From Anthoceros angustus (lineage: Eukaryota > Streptophyta > Anthocerotopsida > Anthocerotales > Anthocerotaceae): a stretch of DNA of 64,000 nt. This document shows positions 44,100 to 55,949 of the stretch, piece after piece. A program made the position numbers and the translations under genes. Numbering within the stretch: position 1 is the first letter of the stretch; each line of letters starts with the position of its first letter. The stretch covers positions 124,001-188,000 of the forward strand of contig VJWM01000227.1 of the NCBI GenBank assembly GCA_010909165.1, read 5' to 3'. The notes below the pieces were generated by a model, which had not been told where the DNA came from, did not search any database, and was given only the letters and a program-made list of their open reading frames with translations.

Positions 44100-47000
44100 T
44101 CAATGTCGATCGTCACAGGAGCAACACCCATCCACAAAATGGTGTGTTCGATTTGCGTCTCTAACTATAATGTCTCGCTTTTCAAGATTTGACATGATCT
44201 TAGTGCTACTGTGGCAGTCATTGCACATGCGAAGATTTTTAGTAACTAGCAAAGTTGTGCCATCTGGAGTGTTCAGCAGACCATAGGCCAATGCCAGTTT
44301 CTCTGCGTGTCCACACAAAGCATCTTCTTTCTCCTCGTTCGACGCGGCCCTTAGCACCAAGCTGGTTTGTGGCACATGGCCGCCTTCCTCTTTTAACCTA
44401 GTATTCATACTCTTCAGCTTCGAGGCAAGATCACCCCTTTCTTCGCCCACAGTGAACTCATGCACCTTGTTCTTCACCTCTATGCATGCTTTCGCAGCCT
44501 TCTTCCAGGCACCTGCTGCCTTTCTCATGGTTTCTATCCTATCTACATCCTTCCAACTGCCGACGTCGGCATAGATGTTACTCATAAGAACATACGCACT
44601 TGCATTTTCGGGTTCCACTCGTACAAGGCGATCGAAACACCGCCTTCCCCGCTCTGCATCGTTGTGGCTTTTGCACGCAGTTAGCAACGATGTCCATCCC
44701 ACCACAGGGTCTTGAAGAGGCACACTCTCCAAAATCTCTTCCGCCTCATCCAGATAGCCTGACCGCCCAAGAAGATCAATCATACAAGTGTAGTGATAGT
44801 CAGTGGGCCCAATCCCACAATCCTCCACCATCATCCTGAAGTATCGTCTACCCTCAGGCACCAGGCCTGCATGACTGCAGGCCAGAAGAAGACTAACATA
44901 AGTAGTTTCGTTGGGCTCAAAGCCTTGTCTTCGCATCTCATCAAAACACCACACTGCCGATTGTCCATCACCATGTTTGCCGTAACCATTGAGAAGAGAG
45001 GTCCATGTCACCACATCTCTTGCATGCAGTCTGTCGAAAACTCTGAAAGCGTCTGTCAGATTTCCACATTTCGAGTACATGTCTACAAGGCAGTTGCCAA
45101 GAACTACATCGGCTTCTAGCCCTTTGAGCTGAATTTGCGAATGAAGCTCCTTCCCCTTTTGCAAAGCTCCAAGGGCGGTGCATGCTTTGAGGAGATTCAC
45201 GTATGCTGCTGGACTGTTCCCTACCAGCTGCATGTTTGCAAAAAGACAAAAGGCATCTTGACCCAGTCCCTGTTGGGCATACTCTGCGATCATGGCAGTC
45301 CATGTTACCTCATTTGTTGTAAGCAATCTGTCGAATACTCTCCGCGCATCTTCCAGACCCCCACATTTCAAATACATGTCAACCAGGCAGTTGCCAATAA
45401 CTGCATCAACTTCCAGACCTCTTCCCTGCATTTCTGCATGAAGCTTCTTCCCCTGCTGCAGAGACCCAATTTTGGCACATGCTTGCAAAAGGCACATATA
45501 TGTGACACAGTCTGCTAAGCAATGGGCCTCCTCCTGCATGTTCGCATAAAGGGCAAGTGCTTCTCGACCAAGCCCCTGCTGGGTATACCCTGCTATCATA
45601 GCGTTCCACATCACCACATCTCTTGTGGGCAACCTGTCAAACAGGGTGCGAGCAACTTCAACACTCCCACTCTTTGCGTACATGTTGACCAGGCTGCTGC
45701 CAATTGACGCATCAGCTTCCAAGCCTCTTTCACAGATATCTGCATGGAGCTGCCTCCCTTCATCCAGCCATCCAACGCTAGCACACGCTTGAAGCAGACA
45801 CACCAAGGTAATATGATTTGCCTGAGTGCTGCCATCTTGCTGCATAAGTGAGTAGACATAGAAGGCTTCCTCACTCATTCCCTCTCGGGCATATCCCGAG
45901 ATCATGGCAGTCCATGTCACCACATCTCGTGTGTGCAGCCTGTCGAACACTCTGCGAGCATCTTCCAGACTCCCGCACTTTGCATACATGTCTACCAGGC
46001 AGTTGCCCACTAGCACATCAACTTCCAGTCCCCTTTCCTCTATCTGCGCATGGAGCTGCTTCCCATCATCCAGAGCTCCAACACTGGCACATGCTTGCAA
46101 GAGGCAAACGTAGGTAACACAAGTGGGTGGAACCATGGCCTCTTGCATGCACTTATAAAGTCCAAGGGCTTCTTTACCGAGTCCATGCTGAGCATATCCC
46201 GCCACCATGGCAGTCCATGTTACCACATCTCTCGTGGGTAATCTATCAAACACTCTACGAGCATCATCCAAGCTTCCGCATTTCACATACATGTCCACTA
46301 TACTACTGCCAAGAGATAGATTGGCTTCCAAACCTCTCTCACGGATCTCCGCATGCAAGTGCTTGCCCTGATCCAATTCTCCCAGATTTGCACATGCTTG
46401 AAGGAGGCACGAAAACGTGACATGGTTGGCTGCAGTGATGCCCTCTCCCTGCATATTTGAGTACAAACCCAGAGCTTCGTCGCCTCTTCCTTGCTGGACA
46501 TATCCTGCGATCATGGTCGTCCAAGTAACCACATCCCTTGTGGGTAATCTGTCAAATACTTTGCGAGCATCTTCCAAGTTCCTGAAATGTACATACATGT
46601 CAATCAGGCAATTTCCAAGGATCACATCACATTGCAATCCCTGTTTCTCTATCTGTGCATGCAGCTTCTTCCCATGCTCCTCAGCTCCGGCACTAGCACA
46701 GGCTTGAAGTAGGCACACAAACGTGGCTTGACTGGCTGACACAATGCCCTCCTGTTGCATACTGGCGTACAATGCTAGGGCTTGCTGAGCGAGCCCCCGC
46801 TGGACATAACCTGCAATTAGGGCGTTCCAGGCCACAACATCCTTGATGGGCAGGCTGTCAAACACCCTGCGAGCATCATCCAAGCTACCGCATTTTGCAT
46901 ACATGTCAACCAAGCTAATGCCAAGAGAAGCATCAGCCTCGAGGCCTCTATCCTGAATCTGTGCATGCAGCTGCTTCCCCTGATCCAGCGCTCTCACAGT

Positions 47001-48293
47001 AGCACACGCTTGGAGGAGGCACAGATACGTAACACAATCAGGAAGGGTTTTGGTCTCCTGCTGCATGCTGGAATACAGATCAAGGGCGTCTTGTCCAAGT
47101 CCATGCTGAGCATATCCTGCGAGCATGGTTGTCCACGTAACGACATCTCTAGTGGACATTCTGTCAAACACTCCCCGAGCATCCTCCAGGCTCCCACATT
47201 TACAGTACATGTCCACCAAGCAGTTGCTAACAACCAAATTAACTTCCAGCCCATGTTTCTGGATTTGTGCATGAAGCTCCTTCCCGTGGTGCAGGGCTCC
47301 GAGACTGCCACATGCTTGAAGCAGACATACGAAGGTAGCCTGGTTGGCCGAAGTCATGCGATCCTTCTGCATCTCTGCATACAGATCCAGAGCTTCTTGA
47401 GCCCGGCCATGGTGAGCATACCCTGCAATCATGGCAGTCCATGTCACCACAGATTTTGTGGGCAATCTCTCAAACACTTTGCGCGAATCCTCCAAGTTGC
47501 CACATTTAGCATACATGCTGACAAGGCTGCAGCCAACAAAAGCATTCAGCCCGAGGGTAGCGCCCATAATGTCAGCATGTACCTCCCTGCCGGCAACAAG
47601 ATCCTGCGCACTAGCACACGCCTTGAGCACCGCCACATATACATGGTCGTCTGGCTTCACACTCGACTCCCGCATCTGTCGGTAGAACCGTATAGCCCGT
47701 GTGGGCTGTCCGTGGCGAGCATGTGCCAAAATAATGGAAGACCACATATGGACATTGGGAGAAGCCACCCCGGAGAATACCAACACTGCTTTCTCCAACA
47801 TCTTGTGAGAAGCATACATCCCAATGATGTGGTTGGCCAGAAATGGGCGGCCCTGATACCCAATTCTCACAACCAGGGCATGGACACGGCTGCCCAAGAC
47901 CAAGTCCTTCTTTATTACACACGCCTGGAGCACACAATAGAAAACAGACTCGGTGATGTGCCATCCCTGCTGCAACAACAGATCTAAGACCTCGACAGCT
48001 TCCTTCACCTTCCCTTGCTCCGTCAAGGCTCGTACCCCAGCAACCCCTTCGTGCTTCGGCTTGAGCCGGAAGTCAGGATAGGTGCTGTTGCCCCGCCACA
48101 GCCCCTGCACTGTCTGCGGCGCGCTGTGGACAAACTCTGCTGTGGTGCGGACAGGTATCGAGCCATACTTGAGCACAGAGCCGTGATCAATCCTGACCAC
48201 CTTGGCTCCAACACAATCCGAAACAACCTGCACCGAATTCGGCACAGGGAGCAGCGACTCTAACGGCATTGCCATATGGCTGCTACGTTTCAC
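44100..48293 (-). CDS. PLS-class pentatricopeptide repeat protein with DYW-type deaminase domain
   Basis: One intronless frame of 1,397 residues. About ten P-L-S triplets (about 30 PPR motifs) run from roughly residue 90 to 1210, each triplet with a version of NCLVDMYAKCGSLEDARRVFDR then DVVTWTAMIAGYAQ. E-type motifs follow and then the DYW-type domain, with HAEKLALAYGLL carrying the cytidine-deaminase HxE signature and MCNDCHSS the CxxC zinc ligands. The protein ends CSCDDRH rather than the usual DYW. Such proteins edit C to U in organelle transcripts; the PPR tract reads the RNA. A transit peptide is plausible but not obvious. Its stop is 164 bp from the end of the convergent STR12-like gene. 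An opposite-strand frame of 340 codons at 46965 is a by-product of repeat composition. Confidence 0.95.
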   Translation of the reverse strand: MKRSSHMAMPLESLLPVPNSVQVVSDCVGAKVVRIDHGSVLKYGSIPVRTTAEFVHSAPQTVQGLWRGNSTYPDFRLKPKHEGVAGVRALTEQGKVKEAVEVLDLLLQQGWHITESVFYCVLQACVIKKDLVLGSRVHALVVRIGYQGRPFLANHIIGMYASHKMLEKAVLVFSGVASPNVHMWSSIILAHARHGQPTRAIRFYRQMRESSVKPDDHVYVAVLKACASAQDLVAGREVHADIMGATLGLNAFVGCSLVSMYAKCGNLEDSRKVFERLPTKSVVTWTAMIAGYAHHGRAQEALDLYAEMQKDRMTSANQATFVCLLQACGSLGALHHGKELHAQIQKHGLEVNLVVSNCLVDMYCKCGSLEDARGVFDRMSTRDVVTWTTMLAGYAQHGLGQDALDLYSSMQQETKTLPDCVTYLCLLQACATVRALDQGKQLHAQIQDRGLEADASLGISLVDMYAKCGSLDDARRVFDSLPIKDVVAWNALIAGYVQRGLAQQALALYASMQQEGIVSASQATFVCLLQACASAGAEEHGKKLHAQIEKQGLQCDVILGNCLIDMYVHFRNLEDARKVFDRLPTRDVVTWTTMIAGYVQQGRGDEALGLYSNMQGEGITAANHVTFSCLLQACANLGELDQGKHLHAEIRERGLEANLSLGSSIVDMYVKCGSLDDARRVFDRLPTRDVVTWTAMVAGYAQHGLGKEALGLYKCMQEAMVPPTCVTYVCLLQACASVGALDDGKQLHAQIEERGLEVDVLVGNCLVDMYAKCGSLEDARRVFDRLHTRDVVTWTAMISGYAREGMSEEAFYVYSLMQQDGSTQANHITLVCLLQACASVGWLDEGRQLHADICERGLEADASIGSSLVNMYAKSGSVEVARTLFDRLPTRDVVMWNAMIAGYTQQGLGREALALYANMQEEAHCLADCVTYMCLLQACAKIGSLQQGKKLHAEMQGRGLEVDAVIGNCLVDMYLKCGGLEDARRVFDRLLTTNEVTWTAMIAEYAQQGLGQDAFCLFANMQLVGNSPAAYVNLLKACTALGALQKGKELHSQIQLKGLEADVVLGNCLVDMYSKCGNLTDAFRVFDRLHARDVVTWTSLLNGYGKHGDGQSAVWCFDEMRRQGFEPNETTYVSLLLACSHAGLVPEGRRYFRMMVEDCGIGPTDYHYTCMIDLLGRSGYLDEAEEILESVPLQDPVVGWTSLLTACKSHNDAERGRRCFDRLVRVEPENASAYVLMSNIYADVGSWKDVDRIETMRKAAGAWKKAAKACIEVKNKVHEFTVGEERGDLASKLKSMNTRLKEEGGHVPQTSLVLRAASNEEKEDALCGHAEKLALAYGLLNTPDGTTLLVTKNLRMCNDCHSSTKIMSNLEKRDIIVRDANRTHHFVDGCCSCDDRH

Positions 48294-48447
48294 AAACCAA
48301 ACCTACATATCTGTATTATCCTCAGTTGCGGGAGTGTGAGAGAATATGCAAATCAGAAGCCGTGGTTTACGGAGTTTGGTCTGATTCACAAGGTTATCGA
48401 TCACAGACTGTGGTGGCCGCTGCCACCCATAGGCTAAATTGCTGACA

Positions 48448-49545
48448 CTACTTTGCAAGGGATGCCAACACTCGGCGAGGCGGATGGAAGGACCTCCTGG
48501 AGTGCTGCACAGCTATGTTGTCGAGCACAAGGATGTCACCTTGGCGCCAGGGAATTGCCACGCTCTCTTCTTGCATGATCCTGCCGCAGGTTTCCACAGC
48601 CTCTGGGGGCAACGGAGTGCCGTCCCCGAAGGTGACAGCCCGCTCAGGGACATTGCGTGCATCCTTCCAGCCAGTGTACGCCGCCACCATGCTGTTGAAC
48701 CACACTTTCCTACTATTCCTCTTCCGGTCGAGCTTCACTGCAGGGATGGGCCCTGAGACGGTCTTGACGCAGCCATCGGGCAGCCATTCCAGGCGCATGC
48801 CCAGCCTCGCTGCCCTGCATGTGATGGCCATCACATCAGTCCTGCTTGACAACCCACATCCCGAAAGCTACCAAGAGCATGAACCACCTGGTGCCCACCA
48901 TGATTCTTACCTCTTCTCGGCCTCAAGTGGGTTGTCCGTGAGGAAGGTGGACTGCCAGCCGCGGCCGATAGGCGAGGAGGGATCATCACCCCGGCCCAGG
49001 ATGCGGGTGTAAAGCAGGCCTTGCTCCTCCAGCTGGCGCACGAATTGGGGACATTCTTGCGCCATCCTGGAGTAGACGCGGTGGCTGAGGAGCAGGGGGG
49101 TCTCGCCGCCTTGAGCCGGCTCCACCTCGCAGTAGAAGAAGAGCTTGTCGGGGAACTCCGGCACCTGGGCCATCTCGTGGTGGAAGGGGATGAGCTGGTC
49201 GGGAGGGGACTCGTTGGCGGTGAAGACCCGGCCCACGACGTTGGAGCGAGGAGCCGCGCCCCCAACGTACGGCAGCTCATCGTACCCAAAGGCTTCCACC
49301 ACCGCATTGAAATCTGCAGCAGTAGGCACTGGGAATCCGCGCAGCAGCAGGGCGCCCGCCTGCAGCAGCTGCTGCTCCACCCATTCCCTGTGCTGCGCTA
49401 TGGCCTCCACCACCGAATTGGAATTGGAAATGAGATCGGAATCGGAATTGGTTTTGGCATCGTCCCCCGGCACCAACACCTGCGGGAAGGGCGTGCCATC
49501 GCTCTCCTTCTGCTCCGCAACTTGGGCCACCTTCAGTCCCGCCAT
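48448..49545 (-). CDS. Clavaminate synthase-like Fe(II)/2-oxoglutarate oxygenase (At3g21360 type)
   Basis: Two exons, 48911-49545 and 48448-48841, give 342 residues. The start at 49545 (MAGLKVAQVAEQ) is preferred because it matches the family's length; the frame continues upstream to 49851. Motifs: LLLRGFPVPTAADFNAVVEAFG, ANESPPDQLIPFHHEMAQVPEFP with the first metal ligands in HHE, GGETPLLLSHRVY, DDPSSPIGRGWQSTFLT, VWFNSMVAAYTGW, AVTFGDG, GDILVLDNIAVQHSRRSF with the distal His, and PPRRVLASLAK at the end, where the Arg binds 2-oxoglutarate. This belongs to the TauD superfamily and is widespread in plants; its substrate is not established. It lies head to tail with the PPR gene. Confidence 0.93.
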
Positions 49546-49851
49546 ACCTAGGCCAGATGCGTCTCCCCAAATCTTCCTTCTCGTCTTAAAAAGCACCTCC
49601 GAATAATTGATGAAATTGTATTCCAAATTGGCCAAAAACCAGCCTGCGCAAAGCGAAGGACCATGCACACGTTGTGTTGGAATATGCTTTGGAACCATCA
49701 CTGCGGATGCAGGAGCTGACAGCAACGGGAGAACACGCATGACTGAGTTCTTGCACCAATCGGTTTCAGAAAACATAGAGAATATGCTGGCAAGGTCTGC
49801 CGGGGCACCTGGAATGTACAATGTCTGTAGATGACCTGTAAAAGTGTTCAA

Positions 49852-50437
49852 GTCGAGTCTTTCTGGACATCATTGGGATCCAACTTCTCATCATCCTTCC
49901 GCACAACCAGGGTCCAGATCTATGTCGGTTTTGATGCACACAATATGTTTTGCGCCAGCGTTAAGACACTCACCAAGACAGAAGTTGCCCTATCCTGAAC
50001 CAGCGGCAAGAACCGAGGGAAATGGAAACCTGCAGCACTCCAGAACACCACTACTAGACACAACAGCCAGAACCGCTCAGAAAGCTGGATCACCAGCCAA
50101 CTCCTTAAATGAATTGGCTGTCTTCCCCATCCGAGCGGCAGTACAACTCTCCAGACCAAGCAATGCAGATAGCATCCGAGCTGAATATATGAATGTTCTC
50201 TGTGTAGGCTGACACCAGATGGACGCTCAAACTCCACATTTCATGCCCTGACCATAGCCTGAATCGGAAGGATTGCCTGATGGGCTGGGAGGAACTTTTC
50301 AGATCTATGCAAGGAGGAGCGCAAGAGGAGAACAACCTGAACGAAGTGTCATAAACTGAAAATTTGTAATTACAAAATCGGCCGAGTTTCTGTCGACGCG
50401 ATGTGAGCAGAGACCGACGATGTATGACGGAGGATAA
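49852..50437. other. Intergenic
   Basis: About 0.6 kb between the oxygenase and DUF707 paralogue B. No gene recognised. Confidence 0.4.
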
Positions 50438-52666
50438 TTAAGGACAAGAGTGCTTCTTTTGCTCGGCTTCGGCTTGGGACCATCGCTCTGAGAACTCGTT
50501 GTACTCCCGCCAGTTCCTTTCATCGACCTGCTTGTTTCAAGGCGTACAGTGAGGTCTGTGTGACAGGGGGAGATCTGCTTCCCTAGTATTACTGATGTTG
50601 AGTTGCCATTGCTCAAGAGCACTAGCAACAGTAATGTGATGGTCTACCTTGTCCCGGAGAGTTTTGTTGTGCTGCTTCCCTTTTGTTCCAGACTGAAAAA
50701 GGCATGATGATCAGCAGAAGCAGTGCAAATCACATGTGGAAGATTCAAGAAAGCCCCCCTCAAGGCGGAGAACTGCAAAAAAAGTTGTTCACAAGTTATC
50801 CGTACCTCTTTGCTTCCAAGAGAGAAACTTGACGTGTGCGCCACATAGTCAGTGTCGATGATGCCCATGTTTTCATGGGGCTGCCCGTTTGCGCATGCCC
50901 TGAACCCCATGTCGAGACCCCATCCTAGTACAAGATCATTCTGCACAGTATGATTAGATAGCTGAGTCATCTGCTTCAAGACATCGGATCTGTAATTAGA
51001 CGAGCAAACAGGGTACCTGAATCATGTGCCAAACACACCTCCACGCCCTTCTGGTGAAGACTGGAGCCATCACCTCCACGAAGCTGAAGGATTGGGAAAC
51101 CTCTCATTACTTTTGACAATGGAGAGATGTTTGAAATGGGGAGAAAGGAAAATGGGCTTACCTTGCGCAAGGCACGGCGGTTGATCCGTTCTGGCACATG
51201 GTTCTGTTGGGGTACCACTCTGGCAGGAGATTGTTGGTTCTTCTGTGCACTTCACTGTTGTTAACCAGCTTTGTGAGATCATAGTGTAGATTGTCATACG
51301 GGTACAACGCCGGCTGTGCGATCTCCAACTTATGTTTCTTCATTGTCTCCAAATAGCTTTTGCGGACAATGAGGCCACAAGCATGTTAGTCAGCATGAAC
51401 TCTTTCGCACTGACTTCATTCCCAAAGTGCTCAGCTAGGCAGCCCAGAAACTATGACTGTGCAGCAGCTTAGCATAGGAAACACACCTGACAGCATGGAA
51501 ATTCTGGAGATCAAGGTCCTCATCCCAGTAGAAGATGTAGTCATATGGCTTCAGCACGGCTGGATGCATGAACCGTTTTGCATACCACCTGCCAGTGTCA
51601 GATTGTAGAACAGATCAATCGAAGGCGACAATAGCATCGCCAGAAACGTTGACAGCTTCTTGCATCATGTGCCCACCGCTACTTGTGGTTCATTTTCAAC
51701 TACCATTTTCCTTGCGCAGGAACTTGTACATGGACAGCTCGAACACTCCAATTGAACTGCTTCCATTCTCTGTAGCACGACTGGTCGTAGTGGAAGAGCA
51801 GAATCGTGAAATTGTCTGCAGGAAACTGACGGCCAGTAAAGCCCACTCACTCAGAGCGCCCAAAAAGTTTCTACGAGCCTGCTACGTGCACCGCTCTCTA
51901 CCTTCCTCATCATCTTGTCAACGTTGCTCTTCTGCTTGATGCCTACTGCCATCGCCAACAGATTGGTAGGCAGTCCTGTGTGTCGAAAATCCTGCATTCC
52001 GCATCCGGAATTCACATCATGGCAGCGAAGCAACATTCTAACCTCTGTCTATGCTCTTCAGAGCCATAAACACAGCCAGAGACTTCGTGCAGGGTTCACC
52101 TCATCGGGATCCCCCCAGATTTTCCGAAGGTAAAGATCGGTGCTCCAGTGCACTATGGGCCCAGGGATGTTCTGAATTGCCTCCTTGTCCCTGCCCCGCT
52201 GTAATTCTTCCCTGCTTGCCTCCTTATCCCATTCCTGCGTTTTTGCATGTTGTCTCAGCGTCAAATCCGTGGCCTCGGTCGTGACTTCATACAACGGATC
52301 CTGAGCTGCAATGAGCTGCAACAGTTCTTGGGTTTGATCTCCTCTTGCAGCCAGAAGCTCATCATTAAGTGACTTGACGGAGATTTGGAGATCCTGAACT
52401 AGCTTCTCTTGCTGCCTGACTCTCTCCCTCAGCTGCTTCAACTCTTCCTGCTCTTCATGCACCTCACCCACGAGGGGAGGTAGGCTTATGTATTGCTCAC
52501 TTGCCAACTTTTTCACTCCACCGCCTTCCAGAGCGTCCCTTATCGCAGTGTTTAAGCGGTGCACAGCTTGACTATTCCAAATAGTGAGCACGATTGCCAC
52601 TACAAACAAAACCCACCACTTCTTCTGGAGTGCATGCATTTTGCAGCTGTTCTCCAGCGGAAACAT
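50438..52666 (-). CDS. DUF707 membrane protein, paralogue B
   Basis: Nine exons: 52100-52666, 51902-51991, 51704-51825, 51487-51588, 51162-51356, 51017-51083, 50806-50940, 50648-50692 and 50438-50527, giving 470 residues. The first exon holds the whole N-terminus: anchor KKWWVLFVVAIVLTIW, a coiled coil (EELKQLRERVRQQEKLVQDL) and STDLYLRKIWGDPDE. The core motifs are LLAMAVGIKQ, LLFHYDQS, WYAKRFMHP, YDYIFYWDEDLDL, FVEVMAPVFTRRAW, NDLVLGWGLD and ENMGIIDTDYV. Core exon sizes (90, 122, 102, 195, 67) equal those of paralogues A and C. Paralogue A has an intron in the segment that is one exon here. Molecular function unknown; likely Golgi or endomembrane type II protein. Confidence 0.9.
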
Positions 52667-52946
52667 CCACCCACCACTTCTCCTTTCTGCAGCGGTTCTC
52701 CAGCAGAAACATCCACCTAAATAGAGACTGCGTCAAGTCAAGTTACTTCTACCACCCGAGAGAGAAGGGAAGACTTATGGGCGGTAACGGCCCGGAAGCG
52801 GTTGTGACAGTTCCCGCCACTCGACTAGTACAACACAGTACATCAAGTTGCAGTTGAGACTAATAAGTTGTCCAGAACTACATACGTTTGGAAAACACGA
52901 ACATATGTTTTTTGAATCAAAAAGTTGCAACACGTTTGGTAGCAGT

Positions 52947-55062
52947 TCAGACGCGAGATGAATCTTGCAAGGCTTCAGATTCATTCCACCGCCTCAAGAA
53001 CTCCCGAAGCTCGTCGCCGCTCCGGGAGATAACCTAAACCAAGCCAAGCCATTCAAACCCACCAGCCTTAGTCTTGGTGGCATTATGTGTGAGACGGTCA
53101 TTGTTTTGTCGAGTACGAAAGAAACCTTTTGTCGTAGACTTCCATCAGTTTGATTGCCTGTCTTTGGCTTTGGCTGCATGAGACCACACTGGACATCAAC
53201 CTTTGAAGACACATCCTATGCATTATCAAGGAGCTATACTAATGACGGATGTGTCGCATACCTCCGCACCCAGCGAGGAACTGGACATGTGCTTAACAAA
53301 GTCGGAGTCAATGATGCCGATGTTTTCGTGGGGAGGACCACCCGCACATGCCCCGAACTTCCAATCCGCACCCCATCCGAGCACCAAATCGTTCTATTGC
53401 AAGAGATGAGACCAGTTGTAAAAGTTAGCCCCTCTCTATGATGAGCCATTATGTGGACAGGATGACCTTACACACCTGAATCATGTGCCAAACACATTTC
53501 CAGGCCTTTCTGGTGAACACGGGAGCCATAACCTCTACGAATCTGAGAGCAAGCAGCTGATGTCAGCCATGAACGCGTTTACAAAGTGAAAACTGCCCAG
53601 AACAACGGTGGAAAGTGCAAGCCGAGACTTACCCAGCACAGGGCAGTGAGTTCGATCCATCCTTGCACATGGTTTTGTTGCCGAAGAAGTTTGATACGAT
53701 GACATTGGTCCTTCTATGTACTTCACTGTTATTTACCCAGCGTAACAGCTCATAGTGCACACCTGAATTGGGGAAGAGCGCAGGCTGTGAGATCTCCAGT
53801 CTATGCTTTTTCATCACTTCCACGTACCTGCATGCCATAACAGTGGTAGATCAGCTCTACATGTTATCGATACTGTTGCTCATTTGCAGACTGAACCCGC
53901 AATTCGCAGACCTAATAGGATTGAGGTTGTCCAGGTTGAGGTCCTCATCCCAGTAAAAGATGTAATCAAAAGGCTCCACTACAGCTGGATGCAGAAACCG
54001 TTTTGCATACCACCTGCCATATAATCCGGTTCTGCAATTTTATGAAGACTGTAGTGGTGTCACACTGCCACGTCCCTCACAGCTTAACGTGCAAACTGCA
54101 AAGGCTCGATTGACCAACCATTTTCCTTGAGAGGGAACTTGAATGTGAACAGCACGACTGCACCAGCTAAACTGTGCCCAACTCTCGTACGACGACTCAT
54201 CGTAGTGAAAGAGCACAAGAGAGAAATGTTTGGCAGGAAACTGTGCTACAACAACCAAACGACCACTGCATTCAAAGCATGCATGCATGCATATTCCCAG
54301 TTCAGCATTACTGATGGCAGCCAGGCGCTGAAGCAGGTACCTTCTGTATCATCTTGTTCACGTTTTTCTGCTGCTTGACACCCACTGCCATTGCCAGCAA
54401 CTGTTTGGGCCGTCCGGTGGCTTCAAGATCCTGTGTAACCACGTCATGCAACTGATGCACCACTCCCCACTCTAAATTGTGAAAAACAACGACCAGAGCT
54501 CAGCATGGTTCCCCTCACCTCATCCGGTCGGCCCCAGATTCTGCGAGGGTACAAATCTGTTGTCGTATGCACAAAGTGCCTGGGAACCTGCTGAATGTCA
54601 TCGCTGACATTGCACGGAAAACCTGCAGGGGCAGGAGGAGAAGCACCCAGCTTCTCCCTGTACAACCTTCTGGCTTCAACAAATTCAGCTCGAAGTGCCT
54701 CCAAAGATACGTTTTGCTGTTGAATAACTCTGCGCTGTTCCTGCACCGTATCTCTCAGTTGCTGGACCTCGTCCACCCACTCGAAAGATCCTTTCTCGCG
54801 CCCATCCCACAGACCGTCATGCTCACTGCTCTTCTGAGATGCCCATTGCAAATCCCCACTAGGCCGGATGAGCCAGAAGCTTGAACCCAACCACCGAAGG
54901 CACAAAGACGGTAAATTCAGCAAGTACCTGTCCAAAGAAAGGCCCTCCCATTATGATGTTGCAGCCAAGGAGAACAGCCACAACGATCAGCACCAGCCAT
55001 GGCATCTGCCTGTACAGTAGTGGTGCTCGGATGCAGGGGGCATTCAAAGCCCCAGCATCCAT
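52947..55062 (-). CDS. DUF707 membrane protein, paralogue C
   Basis: Ten exons: 54928-55062, 54519-54833, 54341-54430, 54119-54240, 53912-54013, 53633-53827, 53476-53542, 53262-53393, 53126-53173 and 52947-53033, giving 430 residues (444 if the Met at 55104 is used). The anchor is PWLVLIVVAVLLGCNII, then a coiled coil (QLRDTVQEQRRVIQQQNVSL) and DLYPRRIWGRPDE. Core motifs: LLAMAVGVKQ, LVLFHYDES, WYAKRFLHP, FDYIFYWDEDLNL, FVEVMAPVFTRKAW, NDLVLGWGAD and ENIGIIDSDFV. The tail (ELREFLRRWNESE) resembles that of paralogue A (EYKEYLRRWQAAE). It is in tandem with paralogue B, about 280 bp upstream of it, so a local duplication is likely. Confidence 0.88.
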
Positions 55063-55104
55063 GCCTGGAATCAAGCATGCCCAGACCGGGCTCCTGCATT
55101 TCAC

Positions 55105-55949
55105 ATCCCAGTGATAACATGCAGGTCGATGACATGCAGGTCCGAGCGTGGTTCATCGATTTCGGCTGGGGATCCACAATAGCAGCTTCCAACAACAGAT
55201 AACTGTCACTTAGCTCCGACAAAAGGCCTCCCCTCCACCCTAACTCATGCTAAACGCTGATTCCTCGCCGCTGATCGTCTAGGCTAGGCTACACCTAAAT
55301 ACGTATGTATCGGTTCGCCACGTGCCATGCTCAGTACAGTCGGCCCTCTACAATTTGGAATCTATTATCCCTCCCTTACTATCATCTCGTTCCAATTGTA
55401 ACATTCTAGACACCAAACTGGGCCACAACAAGACACAAGTTTCTAAAACTTAACAACATAATAAAACTCTATCCGTTAAGTAAGTAAAAATATAAATCAA
55501 AATATTTTGTCAATTGGGTCAGATCGCATCCCGCTGTTACGTGTAAATCTTCGGTACATATAATTAAATATAATATAGTGTAATCCATATAAATTTTATA
55601 TTAAAATTTTTAGTAAAATACATATTTATCGAGTGTACATTCAAAGTTTCATAAGAATAGACTTAAATTTTTATTAATTAAATATTATATAACTTAATAT
55701 GAATAGAAAATTTTATTTGTTTCAGCGAGGTTTAAAACTTCTATGAGGTATATATGTTGAGTGAGTCAAGTGGAAATAGACTAAGATATTAGATCAAGAC
55801 ATTGCTTTGTGTTTGAAGGGATTAGAGGTACCTAGTCATGTGGTTGATTATTCGATTTGCTGCTGAGTAGTTTTTTATGTTGTTATGAAAGAGGATACAT
55901 ATTTGACTGTCTGTGTACATATTTTGATTCAGGTTTTGCTAACAATATC
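55105..55949. other. AT-rich intergenic, DUF707 C to NIP 2
   Basis: A gap between two genes pointing away from each other, so it should contain both promoters. AT-rich from 55400. No coding sequence found. Confidence 0.45.

Noticed and set aside
46965-47987. Plus-strand open frame of 340 codons opposite the PPR gene
   Set aside because: It lies wholly antisense to the 1,397-residue PPR frame, repeats with the PPR period and has no known domain. PPR repeats often leave the opposite frame open.
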